Shown: piece after piece, positions 46,694 through 54,749 of the stretch
Numbering within the stretch: the first letter of the stretch is position 1
Layout of the letters: every line of letters starts with the position of its first letter
Notes under the pieces: generated by a model
What the model was told of the DNA's origin: nothing
Database searches by the model: none
The model's input: the letters and a program-made list of their open reading frames with translations, nothing else
Assembly: GCF_030269365.1 (NCBI RefSeq)
Contig: NZ_BSTF01000002.1
Location: forward strand, 496,001-560,000
Reading direction: 5' to 3'
Source of the DNA: Lentzea sp. NBRC 102530
GTDB lineage: Bacteria; Actinomycetota; Actinomycetes; Mycobacteriales; Pseudonocardiaceae
DNA: 64,000 bases
Position numbers and translations under genes: made by a program

Positions 46694-48768
46694 ACGCCGA
46701 GCCGCGCCCGGTGCGCGAGGCCGACCGGACCGGGTTCGCCGACCGCGCCGGGGTGCGGCTCGCGTTCCGGGTGTACGACAACCCCGGCAAGCCCACGGTC
46801 CTGCTCGTGCCCACCTGGTCGATCGTGCCGTCGAGGTTCTGGAAGGCCCAGGTCTCGTTCCTGGCCAGGCACTTCCGGGTGGTCACGTTCGACGGGCGCG
46901 GCAGCGGCGACTCGGACCGGCCGCGCGGCTGGGCGTCCTACGTGGACGAGGAGTGCGCGGAGGACGTGATCGCCGTCCTGGACGCCACGGACACCGCGCA
47001 GGCCGTCCTGGTGGCGTTGTCGCGGGGTGACGCCTGGTCGGTGCTCGCCGCCGCCCGTCACCCCGGCCGCGTCACCGGCATCGTCGCGATCGGCCCGGCC
47101 AGCGGGTCGCTCATCGGCGTGCAGGAACAGGAACGAGAGGCCTGGGAGGCGGCGGACGGCGGCACGCCGTACAACCGGCACCACTGGCTGAACGGCGGCT
47201 ACGACCAGTTCACCGAGTGGTTCTTCGCCCGGATGTTCGCCGAGCCGCACTCCACCAGGCAGATCGAGGACGCGGTGCGGTGGGCGCACGAGATCGAGCC
47301 GGTCACCCTGGTCGACACGACCGCCGGACGACTCGCGTCGAAGTCCATCGAGGACGAATGCCGCCGGCTGACGTGCCCGGTACTGGTGATCCACGGGACC
47401 GACGACCAGGTCCGCCCGCACGCGATCGGCGCACGCCTGGCCGAGCTGACCGGGGGCGACCTCGTGCTGATCGACGGCGCCGGCCACGGCGTGCACGCCC
47501 GCGACCCGGTCCGGATCAACCTGTTGATCAAGGACTTCGTCGACCGCGTCCACCCGGCGCCGCGCGTCGTCCGGACGTCGCGGGCTTCGGGGACCAGGCC
47601 GCGGGCGCTCTACCTCAGCTCACCGATCGGCCTCGGGCACGCCCGCCGCGACCTGGCCATCGCCGGTGAACTGCGCGAACTCCATCCGCGACTGGAGGTC
47701 GACTGGCTCGCCCAGCACCCGGTCACCGAGGTGCTCGGGCCGGCGGGGGAGCGGATCCACCCGGCGTCCGCCTGGCTCGCCACCGAGTCGCGGCACGTCG
47801 AGGAGGACGCGGGCGAGCACGACCTGCACGTCTTCGAGGCGTTCCGCCGCCTGGACGCCGTGCTGGTGCACAACTTCATGGTGTTCAACGAGGTCCTGGA
47901 GACCGAGCGGTACGACCTGGTGATCGGCGACGAGGCCTGGGACGTCGACCACTTCCTGCACGAGAACCCCGAGCTGAAGCGGTTCGCCTTCGCCTGGCTG
48001 ACGGACTTCGTCGGCTGGCTCCCGATGCCCGACGGTGGCGCCCGCGAGCAACGTCTCACCGCCGACTACAACCTCGACATGATCGAGCAACGGGCCCGGC
48101 TGCGCCGGGTGCGCGACCGGTCGGTGTTCGTCGGCAACCCCGACGACGTGATCTCCCTGCCGTTCGGCGAGGGGCTGCCCGCGATTCGCGAGTGGACGGA
48201 GCAGAACTTCGACTTCTGCGGCTACGTGACAGGAGTCGACCCGCCTGCCCCACCGTTGGGCCTTCGTGCGGACGAGAGGCTGTGCGTGGTGACGGTCGGC
48301 GGTTCCGGCGTGGGCGAGTCGCTGCTGCGCCGCGTGCTCGACACCGTCCCCGAGACCGTGCGACGCGTGCCCGGCCTGAGGTTCCTCGTCGTCACGGGGC
48401 CGCGCATCGACCCGGCCGGACTGCCGGCACACCCCGCCGTCGAGATCCGCGGGTACGTGCCGGACCTGCCCCGGTACCTCGCCGCGTGCGACATCGCGGT
48501 GGTGCAGGGCGGCCTGACCACGTGCATGGAGCTGACCGCGGCGCGGCGGCCGTTCATCTACGTGCCGCTGCGCCACCACTTCGAGCAGAACTTCCACGTC
48601 CGGCACCGGCTCGACCGGTACCGGGCGGGCCGGTGCCTGGACTACGACGAGGTGTCCGGCGGACTGGCCGCCGCGATCGCCGAGGAGATCGGCCGGGAGA
48701 CGGACTACCGGGAGGTGGAACGGGACGGGGCGGCGCGCGCCGCGGCACTGCTCGCCGAGCTGCTGTAG
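46690..48768 (+). CDS. Alpha/beta-hydrolase fused to a UGT-like glycosyltransferase
   Basis: A 692-residue fusion. Residues 1-290 are an alpha/beta hydrolase: VLLVPTWSIVPSRFWKAQ oxyanion region, nucleophile-elbow ALSRGDAWSV, LVIHGTDDQV acid region and GAGHGVHARDP for the histidine. The elbow reads A-x-S-x-G, lacking the first glycine. Residues 305-692 are a GT-B glycosyltransferase of the MurG/UGT type (ALYLSSPIGLGHARRDLAIA, VTVGGSGVGESLLRR, PRYLAACDIAVVQGGLTTCM, PLRHHFEQNFHVRHRL). The linker near residue 295 (VHPAPRVVRTSRASGTRPR) shows no stop, so it is a real fusion in one frame. GTG 46690 overlaps the methyltransferase stop. Confidence 0.8.
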   Translation: MNAEPRPVREADRTGFADRAGVRLAFRVYDNPGKPTVLLVPTWSIVPSRFWKAQVSFLARHFRVVTFDGRGSGDSDRPRGWASYVDEECAEDVIAVLDATDTAQAVLVALSRGDAWSVLAAARHPGRVTGIVAIGPASGSLIGVQEQEREAWEAADGGTPYNRHHWLNGGYDQFTEWFFARMFAEPHSTRQIEDAVRWAHEIEPVTLVDTTAGRLASKSIEDECRRLTCPVLVIHGTDDQVRPHAIGARLAELTGGDLVLIDGAGHGVHARDPVRINLLIKDFVDRVHPAPRVVRTSRASGTRPRALYLSSPIGLGHARRDLAIAGELRELHPRLEVDWLAQHPVTEVLGPAGERIHPASAWLATESRHVEEDAGEHDLHVFEAFRRLDAVLVHNFMVFNEVLETERYDLVIGDEAWDVDHFLHENPELKRFAFAWLTDFVGWLPMPDGGAREQRLTADYNLDMIEQRARLRRVRDRSVFVGNPDDVISLPFGEGLPAIREWTEQNFDFCGYVTGVDPPAPPLGLRADERLCVVTVGGSGVGESLLRRVLDTVPETVRRVPGLRFLVVTGPRIDPAGLPAHPAVEIRGYVPDLPRYLAACDIAVVQGGLTTCMELTAARRPFIYVPLRHHFEQNFHVRHRLDRYRAGRCLDYDEVSGGLAAAIAEEIGRETDYREVERDGAARAAALLAELL

Positions 48769-48815
48769 CGCGCCGCGCGCACTCGCCCGAGGTCGCTCCG
48801 GCCCGCCGCCCGGGC

Positions 48816-48917
48816 GGCCCGTGTCCTTTCACCCCAACGCCTGGGCAGGCCCGAGTTCCTCCACCGCGCCGCCCGAGCGGGCCCGCGTCCTTTCACTCCA
48901 ACGCCTGGGCGGGCCCG
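48816..48917. repeat. Intergenic direct repeat, 64-bp period
   Basis: Two 38-base copies at 48816-48853 and 48880-48917 share the core CCTTTCAC-n-CCAACGCCTG followed by GGC-n-GGCCCG, and a partial third copy starts at 48911 (CCCGCGTCCCTTCACCC). The 64-base spacing makes it a short tandem array between the fusion gene and the convergent SRPBCC gene. The GC-rich boundaries can fold back (CGGGCCC), so it may also end transcripts from both sides. Confidence 0.7.
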
Positions 48918-48938
48918 CGTCCCTTCACCCGACCGGTC

Positions 48939-49343
48939 CTACTCGGCGCGGTCGTCCGCCGCAGCGGTCTGCGTCAGCACCGCGACCGTCTGCTCCAGCC
49001 CGCGCTGCACCTCGTCGCCGGACGCCTCCCGCACGCTGTGCAGGCTCACGGTGATCCGCGACCGCCCCGGCGACACCTCCTCGACCTGGAGTTCGCCGTG
49101 GTAGTCGTCCGGTCCCTCGGCGCCCCACTCCAGCGTCCGCCGCGAGGCGTCAGGCCGCACCCACGCCTCGCCCTCCACGTGGTGGCCGTGCACCTCGGCC
49201 TCGACGTGCACCTGCTCCCCGCCCTCCGGCTCGGCGGCCGTCATCTGCGGGAAGTACCGCGGCAGGTTGCGCGGCTCGGCGATGAACCCGAAGAGCGTGT
49301 CGGCCGGGATGTCCGCCTCAGCTGTGTGCGTGTACGTCGTCAT
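48939..49343 (-). CDS. SRPBCC (START-like) family protein
   Basis: A 134-residue protein starting MTTYTHTAEADIPADTLFGF, typical for polyketide cyclase/START-like ligand-binding folds. AEPRNLPRYFPQMTAAEPEG forms the conserved N-terminal helix-loop and SRITVSLHSVREASGDEVQR the C-terminal strand and helix. It would bind a hydrophobic ligand in a cavity; the substrate is unknown. Its start lies within the last 26 bases of the upstream membrane-protein gene on the same strand, which suggests co-translation. Confidence 0.8.
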   Translation of the reverse strand: MTTYTHTAEADIPADTLFGFIAEPRNLPRYFPQMTAAEPEGGEQVHVEAEVHGHHVEGEAWVRPDASRRTLEWGAEGPDDYHGELQVEEVSPGRSRITVSLHSVREASGDEVQRGLEQTVAVLTQTAAADDRAE

Positions 49344-50409
49344 GGCGGTCGGGGTACCCGATCGCCCGGTCGGTGAACACGTCCCGCGTGCGCGCCACGT
49401 GCTCGTGCCACCCGCGCTGGTCCCGCCGGAAGATCGGCACGACGAACGCCCCGCCGACGTACAGCGCCACGACCACGAGGTCCCACCAGCCGATGTCGAT
49501 CAGCGGCGACACGACCGTCGCGTACGCCAGGAACCCGGTGAACCCGAGCAGTTCGCGCACCAGCAGCAGCAACGGGTTGGCGCGCGTGCCGTCCTCGGCG
49601 CGGACGCGGTAGTTGAACAGCACCCCGCCGAGCGTGAGGCCGTTGAACGCCGCGGGCAGCACGACCCGGAACGCCACCAGCACGCACACCGCCCACAACG
49701 GGTCGGAGTGCAGCAGCAGCTTCGCGATCACGATGATCAGCACGAGTTCGGAGATCAGCCCGAGCAGCCGGCGCGGCACGGTGACGGTGGTGGGCGGCGC
49801 CTCCGAGTCCTCCGACGACGGCACGCGCGGCACGACGAACGCGGCCGGGGCGAGCATCCAGCCCAGCAGGCCGCCGAAGGTGTTGGAGATCAGGTCGTCG
49901 ACGTCGGCGATCCGGTACGGGCAGGGGTAGAAACCGAGGTTGCCGGTGTACTGCACGACCTCGACGGCCAGCGAGAGGCCGGCCGCGATGGCGATCACCG
50001 CGAGCGGGCCCTTGCCGTAGGCCTTGCGCAGCACGATGCCGAGCGGGACGAACAGCACGACGTTGAACAGCTGCTGGAGGAACGCCTGCGACTGCGCCAT
50101 GGCGAGGATGCCGGAGCGTCCGTAGGCCGCCATGTTGTTGCTCATGTCGGTGACCCACTGGAACGGGGTGGTGGACAGCATCTGCTCGCCCGTGCACAGC
50201 TCGGACACGTCCGACGGGAACGGCAGGAAGATCAACGCCAGCGCGACGAGACCGTAGGCGAGCAGCCCGTACAGCACGAACGCCCGGCGGGGCTCGACCC
50301 TGCGGAAGCGGAAGTAGTGCAGCAGCACCAACGGAACCAGGACCATGAGTCCGACACCCACGAACGCCAGGAAACCGGTTCGGGCGGTCTCCCAGTACGA
50401 CGCCATCAT
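49318..50409 (-). CDS. VanZ-like plus RDD-type membrane protein
   Basis: A 363-residue polytopic protein. The N-terminal half is VanZ-like (FNVVLFVPLGIVLRKAYGKG, LSLAVEVVQYTGN, ADVDDLISNTFGGLLGW). The C-terminal half (RLLGLISELVLIIVIAKLLL, RVVLPAAFNGLTLGGVLFNY, ELLGFTGFLAYATV) resembles an RDD domain. The combination of both domains is seen in actinobacterial membrane proteins of unknown role. ATG 50409 has AAAGGA seven bases upstream and ATG 50406 follows at once. The window holds another VanZ-like gene at 18.6 kb. Confidence 0.75.
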   Translation of the reverse strand: MMASYWETARTGFLAFVGVGLMVLVPLVLLHYFRFRRVEPRRAFVLYGLLAYGLVALALIFLPFPSDVSELCTGEQMLSTTPFQWVTDMSNNMAAYGRSGILAMAQSQAFLQQLFNVVLFVPLGIVLRKAYGKGPLAVIAIAAGLSLAVEVVQYTGNLGFYPCPYRIADVDDLISNTFGGLLGWMLAPAAFVVPRVPSSEDSEAPPTTVTVPRRLLGLISELVLIIVIAKLLLHSDPLWAVCVLVAFRVVLPAAFNGLTLGGVLFNYRVRAEDGTRANPLLLLVRELLGFTGFLAYATVVSPLIDIGWWDLVVVALYVGGAFVVPIFRRDQRGWHEHVARTRDVFTDRAIGYPDRHDDVHAHS

Positions 50410-50493
50410 GAGGGGTCCTTTGCCCGCCAACGCCGCGATTCAAACCACAGTTCGGGAAAGATGCCTCGGACGGCCGCACCGCGTACCGCCGGT

Positions 50494-50518
50494 CGGTCCC
50501 GCAGACCGTGCGGGACCG
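50494..50518 (-). terminator. Hairpin terminator after the DoxX gene
   Basis: CGGTCCCGCA and TGCGGGACCG form a perfect ten-base stem around the loop GACCG. It lies 26 bases beyond the doxX-like stop on the minus strand, before the VanZ/RDD gene. There is no T-run, as usual in this GC range. Confidence 0.7.
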
Positions 50519-50543
50519 TCGCCTGGCCGTTGTCCGACCTCGT

Positions 50544-50912
50544 TCAGCCGGCGAAACGGCCGATGGCGACGAACGCCGCCAACAGCAGCAGAACCACGTT
50601 GACGGGCAACGTCTTCGTCTCGTTGATCTTCAGGTGCACCCGCGTCGCGACGACCTGCACGATGACGAGCCCGACGGCGGCGATCGGCGTCAGCACCGGC
50701 GCGATGCCGAGCGCCCACGGCAGGACGACGCCGATCGCGCCGAGCACCTCGACCGCGCCGATGCCCTTCACCGCCCCGTCGGAGAAGTCCCGGGCCCAGT
50801 TGCCGCTGTCGGACGCGGTGATCTGCTCGCGGGAGCGGACCAGCTTCGTCACGCCGCTGCCGAGGTAGACGGCGGCGAGCAGGGCCTGGGCGATCCAGAG
50901 GGCGATGTTCAT
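50544..50912 (-). CDS. DoxX-family membrane protein
   Basis: A 122-residue protein with four membrane spans (ALWIAQALLAAVYLGSGVTK, AVKGIGAVEVLGAIGVVLP, LTPIAAVGLVIVQVVATRV, TLPVNVVLLLLAAFVAIG). The glycine-rich first helix and short length fit DoxX/DoxD-like proteins, which take part in thiol or quinone redox in some systems. It is transcribed away from the HxlR regulator, whose family commonly controls an adjacent divergent redox gene, so regulation by that protein is likely. Confidence 0.8.
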   Translation of the reverse strand: MNIALWIAQALLAAVYLGSGVTKLVRSREQITASDSGNWARDFSDGAVKGIGAVEVLGAIGVVLPWALGIAPVLTPIAAVGLVIVQVVATRVHLKINETKTLPVNVVLLLLAAFVAIGRFAG

Positions 50913-51021
50913 TGCAGGCTCCGATCCTTACTTCTTGTGCGTAGCCTCATGTTGTGTCCGCATTGGATGAGCTGCAAAAGGCACAGGGATGTATGTGTCC
51001 AGCACGGGAGGCGTGGTTGTG

Positions 51022-51384
51022 ATGGGGTTCACTCGCGCTCAGGGGTGCCCGCCGCCGATGAACGACGGCGGCGCGGTGCGTCAGGTCTTCGACCGGATCG
51101 GCGACAAGTGGAGCCTGCTGGTCGTCGGCGCGCTGCGCGAGGGGCCGTTGCGCTTCAAGGAGCTGGAGCAGACGGTCACGGGCATCTCGCAACGCATGCT
51201 CACGCTGACGTTGAAGCACCTCGTCGAGGACGGGCTGGTGGGGCGCACCGCCTACGCCGAGGTGCCGCCGCGGGTGGAGTACGAGCTGACCGGCCTCGGG
51301 AAGACGTTGATGCCGTTGGTGATCGCGCTGGCGGAGTGGGCGCTGGAGCACCGGGACGAGCTCAACGCCAGCAGGGGCCGGTGA
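51022..51384 (+). CDS. HxlR-family winged-helix regulator
   Basis: About 120 residues with the HxlR core: GAVRQVFDRIGDKWSLLVVG, RFKELEQTVTGISQRMLTLT, LKHLVEDGLVGRTAYAEVPP and RVEYELTGLGKTL. The cysteine just before the core (AQGCPPPMN) is at the place of the redox-sensing Cys in HypR/QorR-type members, so oxidative or electrophile sensing is plausible. ATG 51022 has GGGAGG upstream; ATG 50989 is also open. The next gene starts within its stop codon (TGATG). Confidence 0.85.
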   Translation: MGFTRAQGCPPPMNDGGAVRQVFDRIGDKWSLLVVGALREGPLRFKELEQTVTGISQRMLTLTLKHLVEDGLVGRTAYAEVPPRVEYELTGLGKTLMPLVIALAEWALEHRDELNASRGR

Positions 51385-52328
51385 TGCGCCTCGACCTGAA
51401 CCGGATCCGGGCGGCCCGGCAGGTGATCGACCCGGTGTTCCTGGACACCCCGCTCTACCGGTGCGAAGGGCTCGGCCGCGCACTGGGCTGCACGGTGAGC
51501 GTCAAGGTGGAGACGGTGAACCCGGTGCGCAGCTTCAAGGGCCGCGGGACCGAGCTCGTCACGAGCCGGCTCGTCGAGCAGGGCCGCGACGCCGTGGTGT
51601 GTGCCAGCGCGGGCAACCTCGGCCAGGCGCTCGCGTGGTCGGGGCGGCGGCGCGGGCTCGACGTGACGGTGGTGGCCTCGAACCGGGCGCCCGAGGCCAA
51701 GCTCGCCCGGATCCGCGCGCTGGGTGCCGAGCTGGAACTGGTGGACGGCGACTTCGAGATGGCCCGCGAACGAGCGGTGCGCGTCGCGCGGGAGCGCGGC
51801 ATCCGGCTGCTGGAGGACAGTCTGGACGTCGAGACGTGTGAGGGTGCCGCGACGATCGGGCTCGAGCTGCGCGGCGAGTTCGAGGCCGTGCTGATCGCAC
51901 TGGGCGGTGGTGCGATGGCCACCGGTGTGGGCCACGTCGTGAAGACGACGAAGCCCGGCACCGAGGTGATCTGCGTGCAGCCCGCGGGAGCGCCCGCGTT
52001 GACGCTGTCCTGGCGCGCACGCCGGGTGGTCACCACCGACACGGCGGACACCATCGCGGACGGCGTCGCCGGGCGGTTCCCCATCCAGGAGGTGCTGGAC
52101 GACCTCCTCGCCGTGGCGGACGACGCCGTGCTGGTCAGCGAGTCGTCGATCGTCGCGGGCATGCGCCTGCTCTTCGAGCACACCGGCCTCGTCGTCGAAC
52201 CGTCGGCGGCGCTCGGCGTGGCTGCGGTCCTGGAGGACCGCGACCGCTTCGCCGGGCGCCACGTCGTCACCGTGATCTGCGGCAGCAACGTCGACTCCGG
52301 CGCTCACCGCCGCTGGGTCCACCCGTGA
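51384..52328 (+). CDS. PLP-dependent threonine/serine dehydratase-like enzyme
   Basis: A 314-residue fold-type II PLP enzyme. Lys in NPVRSFKGRGTELV binds PLP, SAGNLGQALAWSGRR binds the substrate carboxylate and ALGGGAMATGVGHV binds the phosphate. The C-terminal TVICGSNVDS replaces the usual SGGN. Relatives deaminate Thr or Ser, or act as diaminopropionate or cysteine-type synthases. Length fits catabolic threonine dehydratase without ACT domain. The start codon shares bases with the HxlR stop (TGATG at 51382-51386), so it belongs to the same operon. Confidence 0.8.
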   Translation: MRLDLNRIRAARQVIDPVFLDTPLYRCEGLGRALGCTVSVKVETVNPVRSFKGRGTELVTSRLVEQGRDAVVCASAGNLGQALAWSGRRRGLDVTVVASNRAPEAKLARIRALGAELELVDGDFEMARERAVRVARERGIRLLEDSLDVETCEGAATIGLELRGEFEAVLIALGGGAMATGVGHVVKTTKPGTEVICVQPAGAPALTLSWRARRVVTTDTADTIADGVAGRFPIQEVLDDLLAVADDAVLVSESSIVAGMRLLFEHTGLVVEPSAALGVAAVLEDRDRFAGRHVVTVICGSNVDSGAHRRWVHP

Positions 52329-52332
52329 CGTG

Positions 52333-52767
52333 TCACTCGAACGAGCAGCCCGGGTTCGGCGTGCTGACCGCGAGCGCGCTGCCCACCGGGTTCCGGTAGA
52401 GCACCTCCAGCACCAGCGGGCTGGTCGTCAGGTTCCGTCCGATGTGGACGTAGCCGGTGCCGTTGGGCTCGCTGATGAACTAGCCGGGCCGGTAGATGCC
52501 GTCGATCGAGCAGTCCGAGTCGTAGTGGGTCAGCACGCCCTTCGTGACCACGCCCTTGACCGGGCCGGGGTGGTAGTGCCAGCCCGTGGAGCCGCCGGGC
52601 GCGATGGTGATCTCGCGCAGCACGTACTGGGTGTCGCCGACGGTGTGGTCGAAGATCGTGACCGCGCTGACCCCGTAGCCCGGTGTCGCGCCGGCGGTTC
52701 CCGGGGTGGCGGTGGCCGTCAGGCCGATGATCGCCGTGACCAGCGCGAGCCGGCGAAACGTCCGCAT
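52333..52767 (-). pseudogene. Secreted cupin protein gene with in-frame amber stop
   Basis: ATG 52767 begins a signal peptide (MRTFRRLALVTAIIGLTATA) followed by a cupin barrel (LREITIAPGGSTGWHYHPGP, VKGVVTKGVLTHYDSDC, GIYRPG). A TAG at 52480-52482 ends the frame, but the same frame goes on for 48 more codons with fitting cupin sequence (FISEPNGTGYVHIGRNLTT, LVLEVLYRNPVG) to a TGA at 52333. One base change, for example GAG to TAG, explains it. The gene is broken unless the stop is a sequencing error or is read through. It would have encoded an exported protein of about 143 residues. Confidence 0.8.
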
Positions 52768-52839
52768 CGGACTCTCCTCAGAACGTGGAACGGGGTGGGA
52801 ACCTGCTCTGCCAGCATGCTCTTCAGCCGCGTGTGCGTG

Positions 52840-53107
52840 TCAAGGTCTCCTGGCACACCGCGCGGCCCAGGCGTCCTCGTCCGGCTCCAGCGCGACGGTG
52901 TCGCCGGCCGGGCTGCACGACGATGCCGAGGTCGATCGGCCGGTCGCCGTCGTCGGGCACTCCTGCGGCGGGTTCCCGGTGACGGAGGCGACGGCCGGGG
53001 TGGCGCACGTGACGCGTCTCGTCCACCTGGCGGCGTGGATGGTCGCACTCGCCGTTCCTGTCGGCACCCGGACCGCTCGCGGCGCTGCTGCACCAGATCA
53101 CGAAGGT
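52840..53107 (+). pseudogene. Alpha/beta-hydrolase remnant
   Basis: Within the 340-base space between the cupin pseudogene and the CGNR gene, one plus-strand frame reads LHDDAEVDRPVAVVGHSCGG, then FPVTEATAGVAHVTRLVHLA. That is the nucleophile elbow (GHSCGG) and following helix of an alpha/beta hydrolase. Upstream the homologous reading is lost or shifted to another frame and after VALAVPVG it ends at TAG 53107-53109, so both flanks are missing. It appears to be the decayed middle of a hydrolase gene. Confidence 0.5.
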
Positions 53108-53689
53108 CTAGGAACGGGTCTTCTCGTAGTGCCGGGCCACGCGCGCGCGGTTGCCGCACACGTTGGCCGCGCACCACATCCGGCGCTTGTTCTCGGCCAG
53201 GAACAGCATCGAGCACGCCGGGTTCGCGCACGCCCGCAACGACGCCAGGCGCGCTTGGTCGGCCAGCAACCTGATCGCCTCGCCCGCCAGCGCGGCCAGC
53301 GCGGGATGGCCGTTGTAGTCGTCGTGCCACCGGGTCTCCGCGCGGGCATCGGCACCCCACCCGTCGAGGCGCGGGCTGGTGGGCACCGCGGCCGCGACCG
53401 CGTTCAGGTCCGCGATGAGCGACGGATCGGGCGTGGTTCCGGTCAGGTGCGCGTCGAGCAGGTCCCGCAGCAGTGACCGCAGCCGCCGGGTCGCGCCCAG
53501 CGACGGCGGTGGCCCGGCCGGTACGCGATCGGCCTGCAACGCCCACCACTTCGCGTTGTCCTGCTCGTCCGCCAGCAGGTCCCTGACCGGGTCCAGGCAC
53601 AACGCGTGCGTGTCCACCAGGTCGAGCGCGACGAGCGGCTCGGCCCCCATCGGGAAGCCCGCCGCCTGGAACTCCGTCAGCGTCGTCAC
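53108..53689 (-). CDS. CGNR zinc-finger transcriptional regulator
   Basis: A 193-residue protein. The N-terminal two thirds is the stress-sensing ABATE-like domain (LVALDLVDTHAL, RRLRSLLRDLLDAHL) and the end is the CGNR zinc finger: LRACANPACSMLFLAENKRR, MWCAANVCGNRARVARHYEK, with four cysteines. GTG 53689 has AGGAG six bases upstream. It is divergent from the alpha/beta hydrolase at 53815, and the 125-base gap holds a widely spaced perfect inverted repeat ACACGTTAG/CTAACGTGT. Control of that hydrolase gene and of itself is the natural inference. Confidence 0.85.
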   Translation of the reverse strand: MTTLTEFQAAGFPMGAEPLVALDLVDTHALCLDPVRDLLADEQDNAKWWALQADRVPAGPPPSLGATRRLRSLLRDLLDAHLTGTTPDPSLIADLNAVAAAVPTSPRLDGWGADARAETRWHDDYNGHPALAALAGEAIRLLADQARLASLRACANPACSMLFLAENKRRMWCAANVCGNRARVARHYEKTRS

Positions 53690-53719
53690 GCCCACTCCTA
53701 ACGGTTGGAAAGACAGTTC

Positions 53720-53771
53720 ACACGTTAGCAGATTCCCGTCTCGGCGCCTTGCGACGAGCAACCTAACGTGT
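53720..53771. promoter_or_regulatory. Long-spaced inverted repeat between CGNR regulator and hydrolase genes
   Basis: ACACGTTAG (53720-53728) and CTAACGTGT (53763-53771) are perfect nine-base inverted copies with a 34-base spacer, 43 bases centre to centre, about four helical turns. A third, imperfect half-site CTAACGGTT lies at 53698-53706 beside the regulator start. The layout suggests two bound regulator units touching across a loop or flanking the divergent promoters. Confidence 0.6.
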
Positions 53772-53814
53772 ATACGGTCTGTTTATCCATTAGATCGAAC
53801 CGAGGGAGAACGCC

Positions 53815-54666
53815 ATGCCCGCCATCCGTCACCGCCACGTCGAGATCGACGGCCTGAAGGTGTTCGTCCGGGAGGCGGGCGACGCGGCCAGGCCGACCGT
53901 CGTCCTGCTGCCGGGATATCCGTCGAGCACCCGCGCCTACGTGCGGCTGATCGACCGCCTCGCCGCGTCCTGGCACGTCGTCGCCATCGACTACCCGGGC
54001 TTCGGCTCGTCCGACCCGCTGCCCGGCACGCCCACGTTCGACCGGCTCGCCGACGTCACCGGCCGCGTGATCGACCAGTTCGGCGTCGGTGACTACGCCG
54101 TCTACATGTTCGACTTCGGCTCACCGGTCGGCTTCCGCATCGCGCTGGAGCACGACCGGCGCGTCCAGGCCGTGATCACGCAGAACGGCAACGCCTACAC
54201 CGACGGCCTCGGCCCGGACATGCAGGGGCTGAACGGCTGGTGGCAGGACCGAACTGTGGACCAGGAGGCCGTGGACCGGGTCGTGAGCCTCGAAGGCACC
54301 CGCCACCAGTGGCTCACCGGTGCGCAGGACCCCGAGCACATCGACCCCGAGCAGGCGCTCGCCGACCAGGCCGTGCTCGACCTGCCCGGCCGCGCCGACT
54401 ACATGAAGGACCTGCTCTGGGACTACCAGACCAACATCGGCCGCTACCCGGCCTGGCAGGCGTGGCTGCGCGAGCGGCAGCCGGCGGTGCTCGCGGTGTG
54501 GGGCCGCCACGACACGTTCTTCGTCCCCGCGGGCGCCGAGGCCTACCGCCGGGACGTGCCGGCGGCCGAGGTCGTGCTGCTCGACACCGGCCACTTCGCG
54601 CTGGAGGAGGCGGCCGACGAGATCGCCGCGCACGTGCACACCGTGCTGGCGAAGACCTTCGGCTGA
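53815..54666 (+). CDS. Alpha/beta hydrolase with Asp nucleophile (epoxide hydrolase/dehalogenase-like)
   Basis: A 283-residue hydrolase. VVLLPGYPSSTRAYVRLIDR gives the oxyanion region, VAIDYPGFGSSDPLP the next strand, and the elbow is YMFDFGSPVGF. The nucleophile is therefore aspartate, as in epoxide hydrolases and haloalkane dehalogenases, not serine. VWGRHDTFFVP and DTGHFALEE carry the acid and histidine. ATG 53815 follows GAGGGAGAA. It lies behind the CGNR-controlled promoter region and is followed by a small hairpin at 54676-54691 before the aminomuconate operon, so it may be a single-gene unit. Confidence 0.8.
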   Translation: MPAIRHRHVEIDGLKVFVREAGDAARPTVVLLPGYPSSTRAYVRLIDRLAASWHVVAIDYPGFGSSDPLPGTPTFDRLADVTGRVIDQFGVGDYAVYMFDFGSPVGFRIALEHDRRVQAVITQNGNAYTDGLGPDMQGLNGWWQDRTVDQEAVDRVVSLEGTRHQWLTGAQDPEHIDPEQALADQAVLDLPGRADYMKDLLWDYQTNIGRYPAWQAWLRERQPAVLAVWGRHDTFFVPAGAEAYRRDVPAAEVVLLDTGHFALEEAADEIAAHVHTVLAKTFG

Positions 54667-54675
54667 CCTGAGGCT

Positions 54676-54691
54676 ATGCCCCGAAGGGCAT
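54676..54691 (+). terminator. Small hairpin after the hydrolase gene
   Basis: ATGCCC and GGGCAT pair perfectly around CGAA, ten bases after the hydrolase stop. It is short, but its place suits a weak terminator separating the hydrolase from the downstream degradation operon. Confidence 0.35.
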
Positions 54692-54749
54692 GACCTGCCG
54701 CGAGAACGGCATTGGCGGAGCAGGACGGACTCTGTCCACAGTGGTGGGC

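Noticed and set aside
48816..48935. Short repeat array considered as CRISPR
   Set aside because: Only two and a half copies, with spacers that are themselves similar, and no cas genes in the window.
48821..49054. Plus-strand short frame with repeated SFHPNAWAGP-like peptides
   Set aside because: The repeat comes from the 64-bp intergenic DNA repeat; there is no ribosome-binding site and the frame runs into the antisense of the SRPBCC gene.
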